Positions 36,241 through 46,227 of a DNA stretch of 64,000 nucleotides are shown one piece after another; the first letter of the stretch is position 1; every line of letters starts with the position of its first letter. The stretch comes from Synechococcus sp. SP2 MAG (GTDB lineage: Bacteria; Cyanobacteriota; Cyanobacteriia; PCC-6307; Cyanobiaceae): assembly GCA_030756895.1 (NCBI GenBank), contig JAVBIX010000054.1:27906-91905 (forward strand), read 5' to 3'. The notes beneath the pieces are model-generated. The model was not told the DNA's origin. It made no database searches and was given only the letters and a program-made list of their open reading frames with translations. The translations under genes were made by a program, and so were the position numbers.

Positions 36241-37641
36241 ATGGCATGCAGCTTGATCGTGGGGCTTGGTCGCTCCGGGGTCGGCGCAGCGCGCCTCCTT
36301 CATGCCCAGGGCCATCACGTCGTAGTGCTCGAAAGGGACGATGGACCCGAACAACAATCCAAGGCACAACAACTAAGAGACCAAGGCATCCAAACCGAGC
36401 TGGGGTGCCCTCTGGAGTTCTCCAGCTTTCAACGCTGGTTGGATCAAGTTGAGCAAGTCGTGATCAGCCCAGGGATCCCCTGGGACCATCCCACCTTGAT
36501 GAAGCTGCGTGATCACGGCGTCACCGTGAGAGGTGAAATGGCCGTGGCATGGCAAGCCCTCCGCGAATGTCCTTGGATTGGGATCACAGGCACAAACGGC
36601 AAAACCACCGTGACGCATTTGCTGCATCACGTGTTCAACCAAGCGGGACTGCATGCGCCGATGGCCGGAAATGTGGGCCATTCCGCCGCCGAATTAGGGC
36701 TGCAATGCATGGATCCAGCCCAGACCAAACCGGATTGGATCGTGATGGAGATGAGTAGTTACCAAATTGAATCAGCCAATGAAGTAAGACCAACCATCGG
36801 CATTTGGACCACTCTGACTCCCGACCATTTGGAGCGCCATGGCTCCATGGATGCCTACAGAGACATCAAACAAGGCCTGCTTCGACGCTCCAAGCATGTC
36901 GTTCTCAATGCAGACGACGCCGACCTTCAGAGCAGGCACGCTGACTGGCCAAATGCCCAGTGGGTTAGCGCTTCACGAAAGGAATATGAGCCATCAAATC
37001 TTGAACTTTGGATCAATCAAGAAGATTTCGTGTGCAGCAAACTGGGTGCTCTCTTTCCAGCCAATGCTCTAGCGATGCCAGGCGAACACAATCGCCAAAA
37101 CATGCTGCTCGTCACCGCAGCAGCGTTGCAAGCTGGATTAGGGCCACAATCAATCGAGCGTGGGATGCGCAGCTTCCCGGGAGTGCCACATCGCCTAGAG
37201 AATTTGGGATCACTCCACGGAATGAACGTGTTCAACGACAGCAAAGCCACGAATTACGACGCGGCTGCCGTTGCACTTCAAGCAGTACCGGGCCCGATCG
37301 CTTTACTTGCCGGTGGATTATCCAAGCAAGGTGATGCCAGTAGATGGCTGCAACTTCTCCACGACAGGGTTTGCTCGATCGCTCTCTTTGGAAGCGATCG
37401 AGAGGTTTTATTAGACCTGATTCGTAGCTCTGGCTATACAGGAAATTTGACATCTCACCCAACGATGGCGGACGCCGTAACGGCAGCGATCGCGCAGGGG
37501 AAGAACGAGAATGCCTCCTCTCTACTGTTATCGCCAGCCTGTGCAAGCTTCGATCAATACAAAGACTTTGAAGCCCGCGGAAATCATTTCAGGGACATGA
37601 TTCAGCAACATGCCCGCAACCAATCGATGAGACCAGACTAA
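36241..37641 (+). CDS. murD: UDP-N-acetylmuramoyl-L-alanine:D-glutamate ligase
   Basis: 466 residues. The N-terminal Rossmann part is SLIVGLGRSGVGAARLLHAQ; the ATP loop is WIGITGTNGKTTVTHLLHHV; MEMSSYQIE, LTPDHLERHGSMDAY and NDSKATNYDAAAVAL are Mur-ligase signatures. It adds D-glutamate to the peptidoglycan precursor in the cytoplasm. Confidence 0.96.
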   Translation: MACSLIVGLGRSGVGAARLLHAQGHHVVVLERDDGPEQQSKAQQLRDQGIQTELGCPLEFSSFQRWLDQVEQVVISPGIPWDHPTLMKLRDHGVTVRGEMAVAWQALRECPWIGITGTNGKTTVTHLLHHVFNQAGLHAPMAGNVGHSAAELGLQCMDPAQTKPDWIVMEMSSYQIESANEVRPTIGIWTTLTPDHLERHGSMDAYRDIKQGLLRRSKHVVLNADDADLQSRHADWPNAQWVSASRKEYEPSNLELWINQEDFVCSKLGALFPANALAMPGEHNRQNMLLVTAAALQAGLGPQSIERGMRSFPGVPHRLENLGSLHGMNVFNDSKATNYDAAAVALQAVPGPIALLAGGLSKQGDASRWLQLLHDRVCSIALFGSDREVLLDLIRSSGYTGNLTSHPTMADAVTAAIAQGKNENASSLLLSPACASFDQYKDFEARGNHFRDMIQQHARNQSMRPD

Positions 37642-37896
37642 GCAGCTGCAAACAATTATCTTAGAAAGTTAAGAGAACTCAGCTTCAACTTAATACCCCT
37701 CAGCACAAGCATTAACAAGCAACAATTATCCTAACATTTACATTGCAAGGGTTAGGGCAAATCAAGCGCCTAAAATCCTATGCCAGAAACTCTCAATGGC
37801 GCACAATATTAGCCTTAATAGATGCTCCTATTGAATGGCCAATCATCGCCTTAAACCTCTAAGCGAATACCAGGCGATATGCACTAAATTCATTAC

Positions 37897-38106
37897 ATGA
37901 AAACCTCAAGAAAACTTTTACTTCTCACCCTGATTACCCTCTTGGTGTCTTGCGACTCCCAAGGGGCTAGAGATCAACAGACATGCGCTCTCTACAACGC
38001 TGACAAAATTGACGCTGTTGAAGCACTTGAACGCTTAGGGCTTCAGCCCAATGAAAATGGGCAGAGATTCGAACCAGTCGAAACCACCTGCGCCAAGCCA
38101 AGATAA
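37897..38106 (+). CDS. Small putative lipoprotein
   Basis: 69 residues with a lipoprotein signal: Lys/Arg N-region, KLLLLTLITLLVSCDSQ, lipobox LVSC with Cys20. The short mature part has two further Cys residues. Function unknown. The region is AT-rich and no close neighbour shares its strand upstream. Confidence 0.6.
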   Translation: MKTSRKLLLLTLITLLVSCDSQGARDQQTCALYNADKIDAVEALERLGLQPNENGQRFEPVETTCAKPR

Positions 38107-38145
38107 TCTCCTTAGAAGAGCCAAAACTTTTTCAATAATTGAAAC

Positions 38146-38268
38146 ATGGCTGCCTTTACCAACAAGACAAACCCAATTACGACGAAAGACGAAGTTATGA
38201 TTGCCTACCTACTAAGGCAACCTAAAACTATCCTTAAATACGTCATTACAATCGCTTCATTCCTCTAA
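38146..38268 (+). CDS. Possible 40-residue peptide
   Basis: ATG at 38146 to TAA at 38268, MAAFTNKTNPITTKDEVMIA then a basic/hydrophobic end (QPKTILKYVITIASFL). It fills most of the gap before the EVE gene. No clear ribosome site. Confidence 0.3.
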   Translation: MAAFTNKTNPITTKDEVMIAYLLRQPKTILKYVITIASFL

Positions 38269-38278
38269 ATCACTTTAC

Positions 38279-38749
38279 ATGACTAACACCTCATATTGGC
38301 TCATGAAAAGCGAGCCCAATGTTTACGGCATTGAACACTTGAGGAACGAGAAAGTTACCTTATGGGATGGAATAAGAAATTACCAGGCCCGAAACTTCAT
38401 GCGAAAGATGAAGGTCGGAGATCAAGCCTTTTTCTATCACTCCAATTGCAAACCGCCGGGAATTGTCGGTCTGATGGAGGTCACAGAAACTGGCCTCGTC
38501 GATCCAACGCAGTTTGATATCAACTCTAAGTACCACGATCCAGCATCCAAGCAGGACTCTCCACGCTGGGATTGCGCGAAACTTGCCTATCGCGGTCAAT
38601 TTTCTGACATGTTGACCCTTGAAGATCTTCGCGAGTCGTACCAAGCAGACCAACTAACTGTTGTTCGTCGTGGGAATCGACTATCCATTCTTCCGGTTGA
38701 CACAGAAATCGCGATGGATTTATTAAAGAGACTTGGACCACTTCAATGA
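38279..38749 (+). CDS. EVE-domain protein
   Basis: 156 residues. WLMKSEPNVYGIEHL, LWDGIRNYQARNFMRKMKVG and DQAFFYHSNCKPPGIVGLME are the EVE (PUA-like) signature, related to human THYN1. EVE domains bind modified bases in DNA or RNA (family knowledge). It overlaps the next gene by 17 bases. Confidence 0.92.
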   Translation: MTNTSYWLMKSEPNVYGIEHLRNEKVTLWDGIRNYQARNFMRKMKVGDQAFFYHSNCKPPGIVGLMEVTETGLVDPTQFDINSKYHDPASKQDSPRWDCAKLAYRGQFSDMLTLEDLRESYQADQLTVVRRGNRLSILPVDTEIAMDLLKRLGPLQ

Positions 38750-39503
38750 TCCGCTCGCAGGCATTTCTGCTGAGCAACTACCGATTGCCACCATTATTCC
38801 AAGGGCCTGGATCGGCTTCAGGAAAGCACCCTGGTCCTTCATCGGGCTCACAGCTTTGATGCTGACCTGTCTGATGGGCTTAGGTGTGGTCGCACGAGAC
38901 CTCCAACTCAGCAGCAATCGCTTCCTTCAATACACCGGAGATCTTGCGCTTGTCATGGCAACACTTGTTCCTCTAGCCCCCCTGTTGGCTCTGCTGCAGT
39001 TGGCAGACGAGCACCTACCGGGGGGATTGGATCGAGACCCAGAACAACCCGCTGCAAGACGCCGATTTCTTTGGCTACTGAAGCAGACCTGCGGCCTTGT
39101 GGTTTTAGAGGTCCTCATCGGCATTGGCGGAATCAGTTCGATTCGTCTTTTGAGTCAATTTTTGGCGCCCCACAGCGGGGTTCTTGCCAGTTTGGTTGTC
39201 GTATTCGGTGGAGTCGGCATCGCCGTCTGGTTGGTTGGCCAACTCCTCTCCATTCCATTGCTGATTCATCACGGCTATCGACCACTCCGAGCGATGGAGC
39301 ACAGTCGCAAACTTGTTCAAGCCAATCGCCTCAAAGTAATGGCCTTGCTTGGGCTTCTTCTAGGAATCAACTTGCTTGGGCTCATGGCTGCGAGCCTCGG
39401 ACTGCTTTTCAGTATCCCGTTCAGTGCCTTGCTGTTGATGGCTAGTTGCCGGACTCAAACACCGTGGCGAAGAGAGTCGCGACGGAACATGTTGCCGACA
39501 TAA
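38733..39503 (+). CDS. Integral membrane protein of unknown function
   Basis: 256 residues with about five or six transmembrane helices (SFIGLTALMLTCLMGLGVVA, LVMATLVPLAPLLALLQLAD, ASLVVVFGGVGIAVWLVGQL, VMALLGLLLGINLLGLMAAS). HHGYRPLRAMEHSRKLVQAN is a conserved-looking cytoplasmic loop. It has the look of a DUF975-like integral protein but I cannot place it. TTG start at 38733, overlapping the EVE gene. Confidence 0.75.
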   Translation: MDHFNDPLAGISAEQLPIATIIPRAWIGFRKAPWSFIGLTALMLTCLMGLGVVARDLQLSSNRFLQYTGDLALVMATLVPLAPLLALLQLADEHLPGGLDRDPEQPAARRRFLWLLKQTCGLVVLEVLIGIGGISSIRLLSQFLAPHSGVLASLVVVFGGVGIAVWLVGQLLSIPLLIHHGYRPLRAMEHSRKLVQANRLKVMALLGLLLGINLLGLMAASLGLLFSIPFSALLLMASCRTQTPWRRESRRNMLPT

Positions 39504-39775
39504 AGGCGGGTGAGCTCTCTGGAGTCCGCACCGTTCTGAACAAGAAATCCTGCCAAAGCAGCCTGAACGAGTCGGTACTGATCCCAATTCGGGCAACGCT
39601 CAATAAAGTCCGCCATCGCCTGGTGCAAAGGCAGAGGCATCTCCGCTTGAAAACTAACGATGTCCTCGCCCTGGACGGGCTCCGGTGTTGCTTGGCCTGC
39701 AACAACAGCTTCTGAATCAACAACCTGATCGGTCAACAACTGGCCTTGAACCACCCCAAACTCCTTCATCAGCAC
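39455..39775 (-). CDS. DUF2811-type protein
   Basis: 106 residues. The C-terminal half (PLPLHQAMADFIERCPNWDQ, RLVQAALAGFLVQNGADSRE, LTRLYVGNMF) matches the cyanobacterial DUF2811 family, of unknown function. The N-terminal 45 residues are variable, so translation may begin at the ATG before PLPLHQ. Its end overlaps the convergent membrane protein by 49 bases. Confidence 0.75.
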   Translation of the reverse strand: MLMKEFGVVQGQLLTDQVVDSEAVVAGQATPEPVQGEDIVSFQAEMPLPLHQAMADFIERCPNWDQYRLVQAALAGFLVQNGADSRELTRLYVGNMFRRDSLRHGV

Positions 39776-40087
39776 GTCCTGAATCTATGGCCTGTTCTCC
39801 ACAAGCACAAGGGGCCTCCAGGAGAGGTCGACCAAGCGATCTCAGCCCACTCGATCGATAAAACCAAGACCATAAATGCAGTCCACGCCTTGCTTTATCC
39901 CATACTCAGGGGTGCTATGCAACGCACTCGGGCAATACCACACAAGCTCCGAAACTTATGTTTTTCCACAGGATGAAGCCCGCAACTCAAAAAGGACGCG
40001 TCAGCCTGTGGAAAAGCTGTGCATTCTGCCTATACAGCCGTGGAGAAATCAATAAAACCGGATTGATTAGACCAACTAATCCGATGT
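39776..40087. other. Intergenic region with DnaA-box-like sites
   Basis: 312 bases without a credible gene. TTTTCCACA at 39962-39970 (plus) and its inverse TGTGGAAAA at 40007-40015 match the cyanobacterial DnaA box exactly and face each other. TTCTCCACA at 39795-39803 and CGTGGAGAA at 40039-40047 are one- and two-mismatch versions. These could titrate DnaA or regulate the flanking genes. Confidence 0.5.
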
Positions 40088-40456
40088 TCAATCCAAGACC
40101 GTTCTCAACGCAGCCAAAAATGCTTGAGCCGCTGGAGCAGGCCAAGCGCCCTCCAGTCCTCGGCGTTGCCTCTCATTGCCTTGAAGCACGACCTGCAGCC
40201 CCCAGCGAGCACGGGTGCCATCAAGGCACCCCCACCACTCCTGCTGTTCCAACTCCAAGGTGATGGATTCTTCCTCCATCAACTGATCACGGATCAGCAA
40301 GTGTTGGTGGTCAAGCTCTACGAGAAGGGCATGCAGCCCCTTCGCTTCCATCTCGGTGAGCTCGACAGCCCAAAACTCCCCTCCGATGAGGAAGGGAAAG
40401 CCGTTTCGGCGCAAGTCATGGGCGAGACGCCAGCCAGGCCCCTCTTGTTGGATCAT
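40088..40456 (-). CDS. DUF1818-type protein
   Basis: 122 residues. [40 protein letters not shown] and [20 protein letters not shown] match DUF1818, a small cyanobacterial fold of unknown function. Its ATG overlaps the rpoZ stop by four bases. Confidence 0.85.
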   Translation of the reverse strand: MIQQEGPGWRLAHDLRRNGFPFLIGGEFWAVELTEMEAKGLHALLVELDHQHLLIRDQLMEEESITLELEQQEWWGCLDGTRARWGLQVVLQGNERQRRGLEGAWPAPAAQAFLAALRTVLD

Positions 40457-40680
40457 CCAGGCAAGAGATCAGGCTGATCCTGCTCATCAGAGAGCTCAAC
40501 GATTGCGCGGTGGACCGGCTTCACACTGGATTCCTCTAAGAGGCCATCAAAGTCATCAAAACGACGCTGCTTGGCACGAAAAGCGATCTTGACTGTGGTC
40601 AGATAACGGTTTGTGGACTGACGAATCAAACTCTCGCCCCGCTTCGCGAGGTCTTTTGAGTCCACACCTGCAGAAATCAT
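40453..40680 (-). CDS. rpoZ: RNA polymerase omega subunit
   Basis: 75 residues. [20 protein letters not shown] then [20 protein letters not shown] matches cyanobacterial omega. It helps assemble beta-prime and affects sigma choice. Coupled to the DUF1818 gene. Confidence 0.9.
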   Translation of the reverse strand: MISAGVDSKDLAKRGESLIRQSTNRYLTTVKIAFRAKQRRFDDFDGLLEESSVKPVHRAIVELSDEQDQPDLLPG

Positions 40681-40706
40681 CTCTGTCTAATCATCGACAA
40701 TTCACT

Positions 40707-40991
40707 CTAAGTGAGCAAATCGCTGTGAAACGGAACCTGCATTGGATAAGCGCGCTGGGGGCGACCCGGCACTCGCAAAACGATCTGGCGACCTAAGCCC
40801 ATCGCAAGGAGAGGACGTCTCAGATGCGTCATCAAACCACTTACCTGTTCAAGGTGTGGGCCATCTGTGCAATCAATACGAATGCATCCCCAACTACGGG
40901 ACATGCGGCACTCACGCAACGGTTCCAACTCAGCCTCAATCTCTGGATCCTCCCTATAGAAGGAAAACACCAGGCGTCTCAACCGATCCAT
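40707..40991 (-). CDS. Conserved cyanobacterial hypothetical protein
   Basis: 94 residues from the ATG at 40991: DRLRRLVFSFYREDPEIEAE, SRSWGCIRIDCTDGPHLEQV and LMTHLRRPLLAMGLGRQIVL. The alpha/beta pattern suggests a small ferredoxin-like fold. The frame extends to 41159, but that would run into the divergent Hsp70-like gene. No function is known. Confidence 0.7.
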   Translation of the reverse strand: MDRLRRLVFSFYREDPEIEAELEPLRECRMSRSWGCIRIDCTDGPHLEQVSGLMTHLRRPLLAMGLGRQIVLRVPGRPQRAYPMQVPFHSDLLT

Positions 40992-41024
40992 CGCTAGGCC
41001 CCGTAGCCTTGACTCCTTATCAAC

Positions 41025-42662
41025 ATGGCCATGGCTGAGGTTCAGCCCCCAAAGGACGTACAAAACCTTCATCTTTCCGTTCAAGGAACGCTCGCCATCG
41101 ACCTGGGGAGCTCCAACACGGTGGTGGCCTTTCAAGACGGCAGCGCATCCCCCCCGCAACTTTTAGACCTCACACCGATTAGTCAACGCCCCGGGGAAGT
41201 CCCGAGCCTTATATGGAGCAACGCTCTTGCCAGCCATCAACCGCTCGTAGGCAGGCAAGTCCTCGATAGCGGACTCTCCGATGGATCCTCCCAAGAGCTT
41301 CATCGTGACTTCAAACGCTGGATCGGAGTTTCAGACAAATCCGACCTGCCATCCCATCCCCTGACCCCCGAGCAAGCTGGCGAAATTCTGTTGCACCAGA
41401 TCTGGAAATGCCTTCCAGAGACAGTATCGGTGAAGCGACTGGTGCTTACAGCTCCGGTTGATCAGGCGGTTGGTTATCGCCAATGGCTTTTGCAGGCCTG
41501 CACGAGCCTTCCGGTTGACGAGGTGGCGCTCGTGGATGAGCCAACAGCGGCAGCCATGGGCGCAGGACTGCCTGCAGGTTCCAAGTTGTTGGTGGTGGAC
41601 CTTGGTGGGGGCACGTTGGACCTTTCCCTTGTCGCTTTAGAAGGAGGCGAGGGCAGAGCCGCTCCACTGGCGCAGCTGCTGCGCTTTCAGGGACGTGACC
41701 TCAAAAACAGCAAGCAAACCCTTCGCTCGGCAAGGGTCTTAGGAAAAGCCGGCATCGCCCTTGGTGGAAGGGATCTAGATCACTGGATCCTGGATCACCT
41801 TCTCCCCAACGATCCCGACCTAATTCTGAGAAGTCAGACGAGCCTCTTAAATGCGGCTGAACGCTTGAAATGCCGCCTCAGCAACCCTGATGTCGGAGAG
41901 GAAGAGACCCTCAGTGAGTTAGCCAGCGGCATCGACCTCGCCCAACCCATCACCTTGTCGCTTAATCGCAACCAACTCCACGCGCTTCTTGAGCACCGTG
42001 GATTGCTCAAGGTTCTTGAAGGACTACTCGATCGCACGTTGGCCTCGGCCCGCCAGCAGGGCTGCCGACCAGAAGACCTCAACGCCGTGGTCGCGGTTGG
42101 TGGTGGAGCCCATCTTCCGCTGTTGCGCCAATGGTTATCAGAGACGATGAAGCCTGTGCCTTTGCTGACCCCACCACCTGTTCAAGCCGTGGCCACCGGA
42201 GCGCTCAATCTCACGCCTGGGGTAAGGATCAGAGATCTCCTACAAAAAGGTGTGTATTTGCGCTGCTGGGATCGTCGGAGTAACGCCCATCACTGGCATC
42301 CCTTATTTCTGAGCGGCCAGCCATGGCCCTCTCTTCAACCTTTGATGCTGAAGCTCAGCGCAAGCCGCCACAATCAACAGGATCTTGAACTCGTGCTCGG
42401 TGAACCCCAAGGCGAACGGCGACACGAAGTGGTGTTCATCGGAGGGCTCCCCACCGTTAGAGATAACAGCAATGTTCCAGACACCATTCGGCCTCTCTTA
42501 AGCCAGACCATTCGCCTTGAGCTCAATCCACTTGGCCAACCAGGAGAAGACTGCCTGCGCCTGGCTTTTCACCTTGATGACGACGCTCAACTCGTCATGA
42601 GCGGAGAAGATTTAAGAACGGGTTTGGCCATCGAACCATGCACGCTGATAACTGTGCAGTGA
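41025..42662 (+). CDS. Hsp70-family (DnaK-like) protein
   Basis: 545 residues with the actin-like ATPase core: TLAIDLGSSNTVVAFQDG (phosphate 1), VALVDEPTAAAMGAG, LLVVDLGGGTLDLSLVALEG (phosphate 2) and VVAVGGGAHLPLLRQWL (adenosine). The C-terminal part (about residues 400-545) does not resemble the normal substrate-binding domain or lid, so it is a divergent Hsp70. A possible partner is the membrane protein encoded next. Confidence 0.88.
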   Translation: MAMAEVQPPKDVQNLHLSVQGTLAIDLGSSNTVVAFQDGSASPPQLLDLTPISQRPGEVPSLIWSNALASHQPLVGRQVLDSGLSDGSSQELHRDFKRWIGVSDKSDLPSHPLTPEQAGEILLHQIWKCLPETVSVKRLVLTAPVDQAVGYRQWLLQACTSLPVDEVALVDEPTAAAMGAGLPAGSKLLVVDLGGGTLDLSLVALEGGEGRAAPLAQLLRFQGRDLKNSKQTLRSARVLGKAGIALGGRDLDHWILDHLLPNDPDLILRSQTSLLNAAERLKCRLSNPDVGEEETLSELASGIDLAQPITLSLNRNQLHALLEHRGLLKVLEGLLDRTLASARQQGCRPEDLNAVVAVGGGAHLPLLRQWLSETMKPVPLLTPPPVQAVATGALNLTPGVRIRDLLQKGVYLRCWDRRSNAHHWHPLFLSGQPWPSLQPLMLKLSASRHNQQDLELVLGEPQGERRHEVVFIGGLPTVRDNSNVPDTIRPLLSQTIRLELNPLGQPGEDCLRLAFHLDDDAQLVMSGEDLRTGLAIEPCTLITVQ

Positions 42663-42737
42663 ACGGTCCGTCCACACACAGTTGAGAGTCCTTTCTCGCC
42701 TCCATAGAAAGGAGTTCATACAAAGAGGCTTTGGATT

Positions 42738-43580
42738 TTGGCGCTGCGTCGCCACCTGCCCCATTTTTGGATCACCGCGACCCTTGGAGGAGTCGCAGCA
42801 CTTTGTGCTGGAGCTTATTTATGGGAGCAACAGCTGCCGCGGAAATTGAGTCGAGCGCTCTCCACGGATGACCTGCCAGCCTGCCTGCGCTACGGAGAGC
42901 AATTAGCTGCCTTGCGTTGGCTCGGGCAGAAGGCGCCTGAAGAGCTTGCCATTTGTAGACGAAAGCTGGCTCAACAAACCTGGGATCAAGCTGATCCAGG
43001 TCAAGCTCTGCTCCTTCAAGAGCAGCTCGTGAATTCAGGCGTTGGCTCTCCACAGCAAAAAGAGCAGGATCAAAGGCAGCTGAAACTTTGGCGTGATGAG
43101 CTACGCGAGCAGGCACTCTCTCAATTTCGCGCTGGACATCTAAACGAGGCATTGACCATGCTTCGTCCACTGGAGAAGCACGATGGTCGACCCGGAAGCC
43201 GCTTGAGTGACAGCCTCAAGGAAAGCTGGAATCGCAATCGCCTTGAGCTTGAAAAGCTGAGAGAGCATGTGAACCAAGATCAGTGGTGGGAAGCACTCAG
43301 CTCCCTCAACCAGCTGGATCATCCCTGGTGGCAACGCCAAGCAGAACCCATCCGTCAGGAAGTAGAGCAGGCCATTGACGACTTAAGGGACCAGAAAGAA
43401 CACCACAGCCATGGAGCCTTGCCGGCTCACACTGTGGCGAGAGATCTGTTGAATGACGTAGTGGAAGCACACATCCGCGAAGGAATGCCTCCTTGGGAAG
43501 CATTCCTGGCCGGTTGCAGCGATCTAGGCGGCACCATCATTGAGGACGGCCCTGAGACGCTATGTCAGGCCAAGAACTAA
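42738..43580 (+). CDS. Membrane-anchored helical protein of unknown function
   Basis: 280 residues, TTG start at 42738. One N-terminal transmembrane helix (FWITATLGGVAALCAGAYLW) is followed by a long Gln/Leu/Arg/Trp-rich helical region resembling degenerate TPR units (WDQADPGQALLLQEQLVNSG, FRAGHLNEALTMLRPLEKHD), and a small C-terminal domain. It follows the Hsp70-like gene in the same direction. Function unknown. Confidence 0.72.
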   Translation: MALRRHLPHFWITATLGGVAALCAGAYLWEQQLPRKLSRALSTDDLPACLRYGEQLAALRWLGQKAPEELAICRRKLAQQTWDQADPGQALLLQEQLVNSGVGSPQQKEQDQRQLKLWRDELREQALSQFRAGHLNEALTMLRPLEKHDGRPGSRLSDSLKESWNRNRLELEKLREHVNQDQWWEALSSLNQLDHPWWQRQAEPIRQEVEQAIDDLRDQKEHHSHGALPAHTVARDLLNDVVEAHIREGMPPWEAFLAGCSDLGGTIIEDGPETLCQAKN

Positions 43581-43633
43581 AGGGTCTTGACCTGACTCTC
43601 CGTGAGACAATCGCCTGACTTGAACGGACGTCC

Positions 43634-43855
43634 ATGCAGCCGGGTGACAAGGTTGTCGTCTCCACCAGTGTTGTTGTTTTCAACCACCCCCAACATCGTG
43701 GAGAAAGTTTCGATATGGAAGGAACTGAGGGAGAGGTTTTCAAGGTGCTCGACGATTGGAAGGGACGTCCAATCAGCCCAACCCTTCCGGTCGTTGTGGC
43801 TTTTGGCCGTTACAAGGCCCACTTCCGAGCTGACGAGCTGACCCCGGCGAGTTAA
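43634..43855 (+). CDS. ftrV: Ferredoxin-thioredoxin reductase, variable (alpha) chain
   Basis: 73 residues. GDKVVVSTSVVVFNHPQHRG, EGTEGEVFKVLDDWKGRPIS and YKAHFRADEL match the SH3-like variable chain. With the catalytic chain it passes electrons from ferredoxin to thioredoxin in light-dependent enzyme control. Confidence 0.92.
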   Translation: MQPGDKVVVSTSVVVFNHPQHRGESFDMEGTEGEVFKVLDDWKGRPISPTLPVVVAFGRYKAHFRADELTPAS

Positions 43856-43866
43856 GGCAAACCTGA

Positions 43867-44436
43867 TTATTCAGAGTTGTTTTCTTTAACGCGTCGAAGG
43901 AAAACGCCCTCCTCCCCATCCAAGCCGAGCAAGCGCAGTTCAATGCTTTCCGATCGACGCGTCGGCACCACCCTGCCGCAAAAATCCGGCTGAATTGGCA
44001 ATTCCCGATGACCTCGGTCCACCATGACCAACAAGGAAACTCGGCGTGGTCTACCCCAGGCTTGGATCGCCTCCAAAGCAGCTCTCACAGTTCGCCCCGT
44101 AAAGACAACGTCATCCACGAGCACAACATCCCTTCCCTCCACGCTCACAGGGAGGTCGGTCGCCTGGACCATGCGCACACCCACTCGACCCAAATCATCG
44201 CGGTGGAAGGTGGGATCGATGGTGCCAGTGGCAACAGCGTGACCGCTCTGATCTTTCAATGAGCTTGCGATAACGCCAGCCAATTGAACGCCGCGGGTTG
44301 GGATCCCCAGAAGCACCAGAGATTCAACGGTTGGCACAGACTCCAAAACCTGAGACGCCAAGCGGGTCACAGTTTTTCGCAATTCATCCGCAGAGAGAAT
44401 TTCAATCCGATCATCTCCAACCTCTCGATCTGCCAT
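43867..44436 (-). CDS. pyrR: PyrR-type pyrimidine regulator/uracil phosphoribosyltransferase
   Basis: 189 residues. The PRPP loop is VVLVDDVVFTGRTVRAALEA; LVLLGIPTRGVQLAG and VDRGHRELPIQPDFCGR are PyrR signatures. In cyanobacteria the regulatory role is not established; the uracil phosphoribosyltransferase activity is the safer call. Divergent from gpmI and convergent with ftrV. Confidence 0.92.
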   Translation of the reverse strand: MADREVGDDRIEILSADELRKTVTRLASQVLESVPTVESLVLLGIPTRGVQLAGVIASSLKDQSGHAVATGTIDPTFHRDDLGRVGVRMVQATDLPVSVEGRDVVLVDDVVFTGRTVRAALEAIQAWGRPRRVSLLVMVDRGHRELPIQPDFCGRVVPTRRSESIELRLLGLDGEEGVFLRRVKENNSE

Positions 44437-44582
44437 CGCTTCCTTTTAAGGCGATCAGTGTATGAACGATTTTCCCCAACACGATCAGCTTTTGCAAACC
44501 TGAACGGTACGAATCAAAACCTTTTGGGCATCAAGGAAGTAACTTGCACCTGCAGAGGGACTTAAGAACTGAGATTGACGGA

Positions 44583-46214
44583 GTGAACGTACCGAACAAC
44601 CTCGAAGGAAATCTTCCCCGCAACGCTTCCGTTGCACCTGTGGTTCTTGCGATCCTGGATGGCTGGGGAATTTGTGACTCGACTGAGCACAACGCCATCC
44701 GCAGCGCTTCCACTCCTGTCATCGATGCGCTCTGGCATGCCTACCCTCACGCCCTTATTGAAGCGAGCGGATCCCATGTAGGTCTCCCCGACGGTCAGAT
44801 GGGGAATTCAGAGGTTGGCCATCTCACAATTGGAGCCGGTCGGATCATCCGTCAAGAATTGGTGCGTATCAGTGAAACCGTTCGCGAGCATCGGCTTGGC
44901 AGCACCTCAGCTCTTCAATCGGTCGCCGAACGTGTACGCAGCACTGGTGGCACCCTCCATCTGCTTGGTCTCTGCTCCGATGGTGGCGTACACAGCCACG
45001 TAGATCACATTTGTGGGCTACTCGAATGGGCGGCTAAAGAGGGGCTCAAGAATGTGGCCATCCACGCGATCACAGACGGACGAGACACGCCCACACAAAG
45101 TGCACCAACACACCTGAGCAAAATCCAAGCCGCGATCAGCAGTCATGGAGTTGGCCGCATTTCCAGTCTCTGTGGGCGCTACTGGGCGATGGATCGCGAC
45201 CATCGCTGGGAGAGAACAGAGCGGGCTTATGCCCTACTGACCGATCCTGATTTAGAGCGCCACAAGGATGAACCATCGTCCGTATTGGCTAACAGCTACG
45301 CCAACGGCATCACCGACGAATTCTTAGAGCCCGTTCGCCTCTGCGACGATCCACTTCGAGATGGTGATGCATTGCTGATGTTTAACTTCCGTCCTGATCG
45401 GGCCAGACAGATTGTTCAGGCTCTTTCATTACCGGAGTTTGAAGGCTTCAAGCGCGTTCATCAGCCAACACTCGACTTGGTGACGTTTACCCAATATGAA
45501 ACGGACCTCCCTGTCTCGGTGGTCTTTCCACCCGAATCACTCGATCAGCTTTTGGGGCAGGTGGTCTCTGATGCCGGCCTGAAGCAGTACCGCACTGCAG
45601 AAACGGAGAAATATCCCCATGTCACCTACTTCATGAATGGGGGAATCGAACAACCCCTTCCAGGAGAAAAGAGGCATCTCGTTCCATCTCCCCGTGTCGC
45701 CACCTACGACCAAGCTCCAGAGATGTCAGCCGACACTCTCACCGAAAGCTGTGTTGCTGCAATCCAACAGGGCGAACACTCTCTGGTTGTGATCAACTAT
45801 GCCAACCCCGACATGGTGGGACATACCGGGATGATGGAAGCGGCAACGCGAGCGATTGAAACTGTTGATCGCTGCATCGGCAAACTTCTGGATGCCGTGG
45901 GTCGAATGGGTGGCACGTTGCTTATCACTGCAGACCACGGAAATGCCGAGCGTATGCAAGGTCCGGATGGTCAAGCCTGGACCGCACACACCACCAATCC
46001 TGTACCTGTCATTTTGATCGAGGGAGAAAAACGCAAGGTCCCAGGATTGGGGAATTCAATTCGCCTCCGCGAGAATGGTGGGCTTGCCGATATTGCGCCA
46101 ACACTTCTTCAGCTGCTCAATTTAGATAAACCCGAAGCCATGACTGGCATCTCTTTGATTGAACCGATCGAAGCCTCGGCTCCGTCCAAGGCCAAGTTGC
46201 CTCAACCCGTTTAA
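44583..46214 (+). CDS. gpmI: Phosphoglycerate mutase, cofactor-independent
   Basis: 543 residues from the GTG at 44583. [10 protein letters not shown], the catalytic-Ser loop [41 protein letters not shown] and [16 protein letters not shown] are all present. It interconverts 3- and 2-phosphoglycerate with two Mn ions. The frame opens at a TTG at 44544, but GTG 44583 fits family length better. secG follows after 13 bases. Confidence 0.96.
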   Translation: MNVPNNLEGNLPRNASVAPVVLAILDGWGICDSTEHNAIRSASTPVIDALWHAYPHALIEASGSHVGLPDGQMGNSEVGHLTIGAGRIIRQELVRISETVREHRLGSTSALQSVAERVRSTGGTLHLLGLCSDGGVHSHVDHICGLLEWAAKEGLKNVAIHAITDGRDTPTQSAPTHLSKIQAAISSHGVGRISSLCGRYWAMDRDHRWERTERAYALLTDPDLERHKDEPSSVLANSYANGITDEFLEPVRLCDDPLRDGDALLMFNFRPDRARQIVQALSLPEFEGFKRVHQPTLDLVTFTQYETDLPVSVVFPPESLDQLLGQVVSDAGLKQYRTAETEKYPHVTYFMNGGIEQPLPGEKRHLVPSPRVATYDQAPEMSADTLTESCVAAIQQGEHSLVVINYANPDMVGHTGMMEAATRAIETVDRCIGKLLDAVGRMGGTLLITADHGNAERMQGPDGQAWTAHTTNPVPVILIEGEKRKVPGLGNSIRLRENGGLADIAPTLLQLLNLDKPEAMTGISLIEPIEASAPSKAKLPQPV

Positions 46215-46227
46215 GTAAGATCAAACC

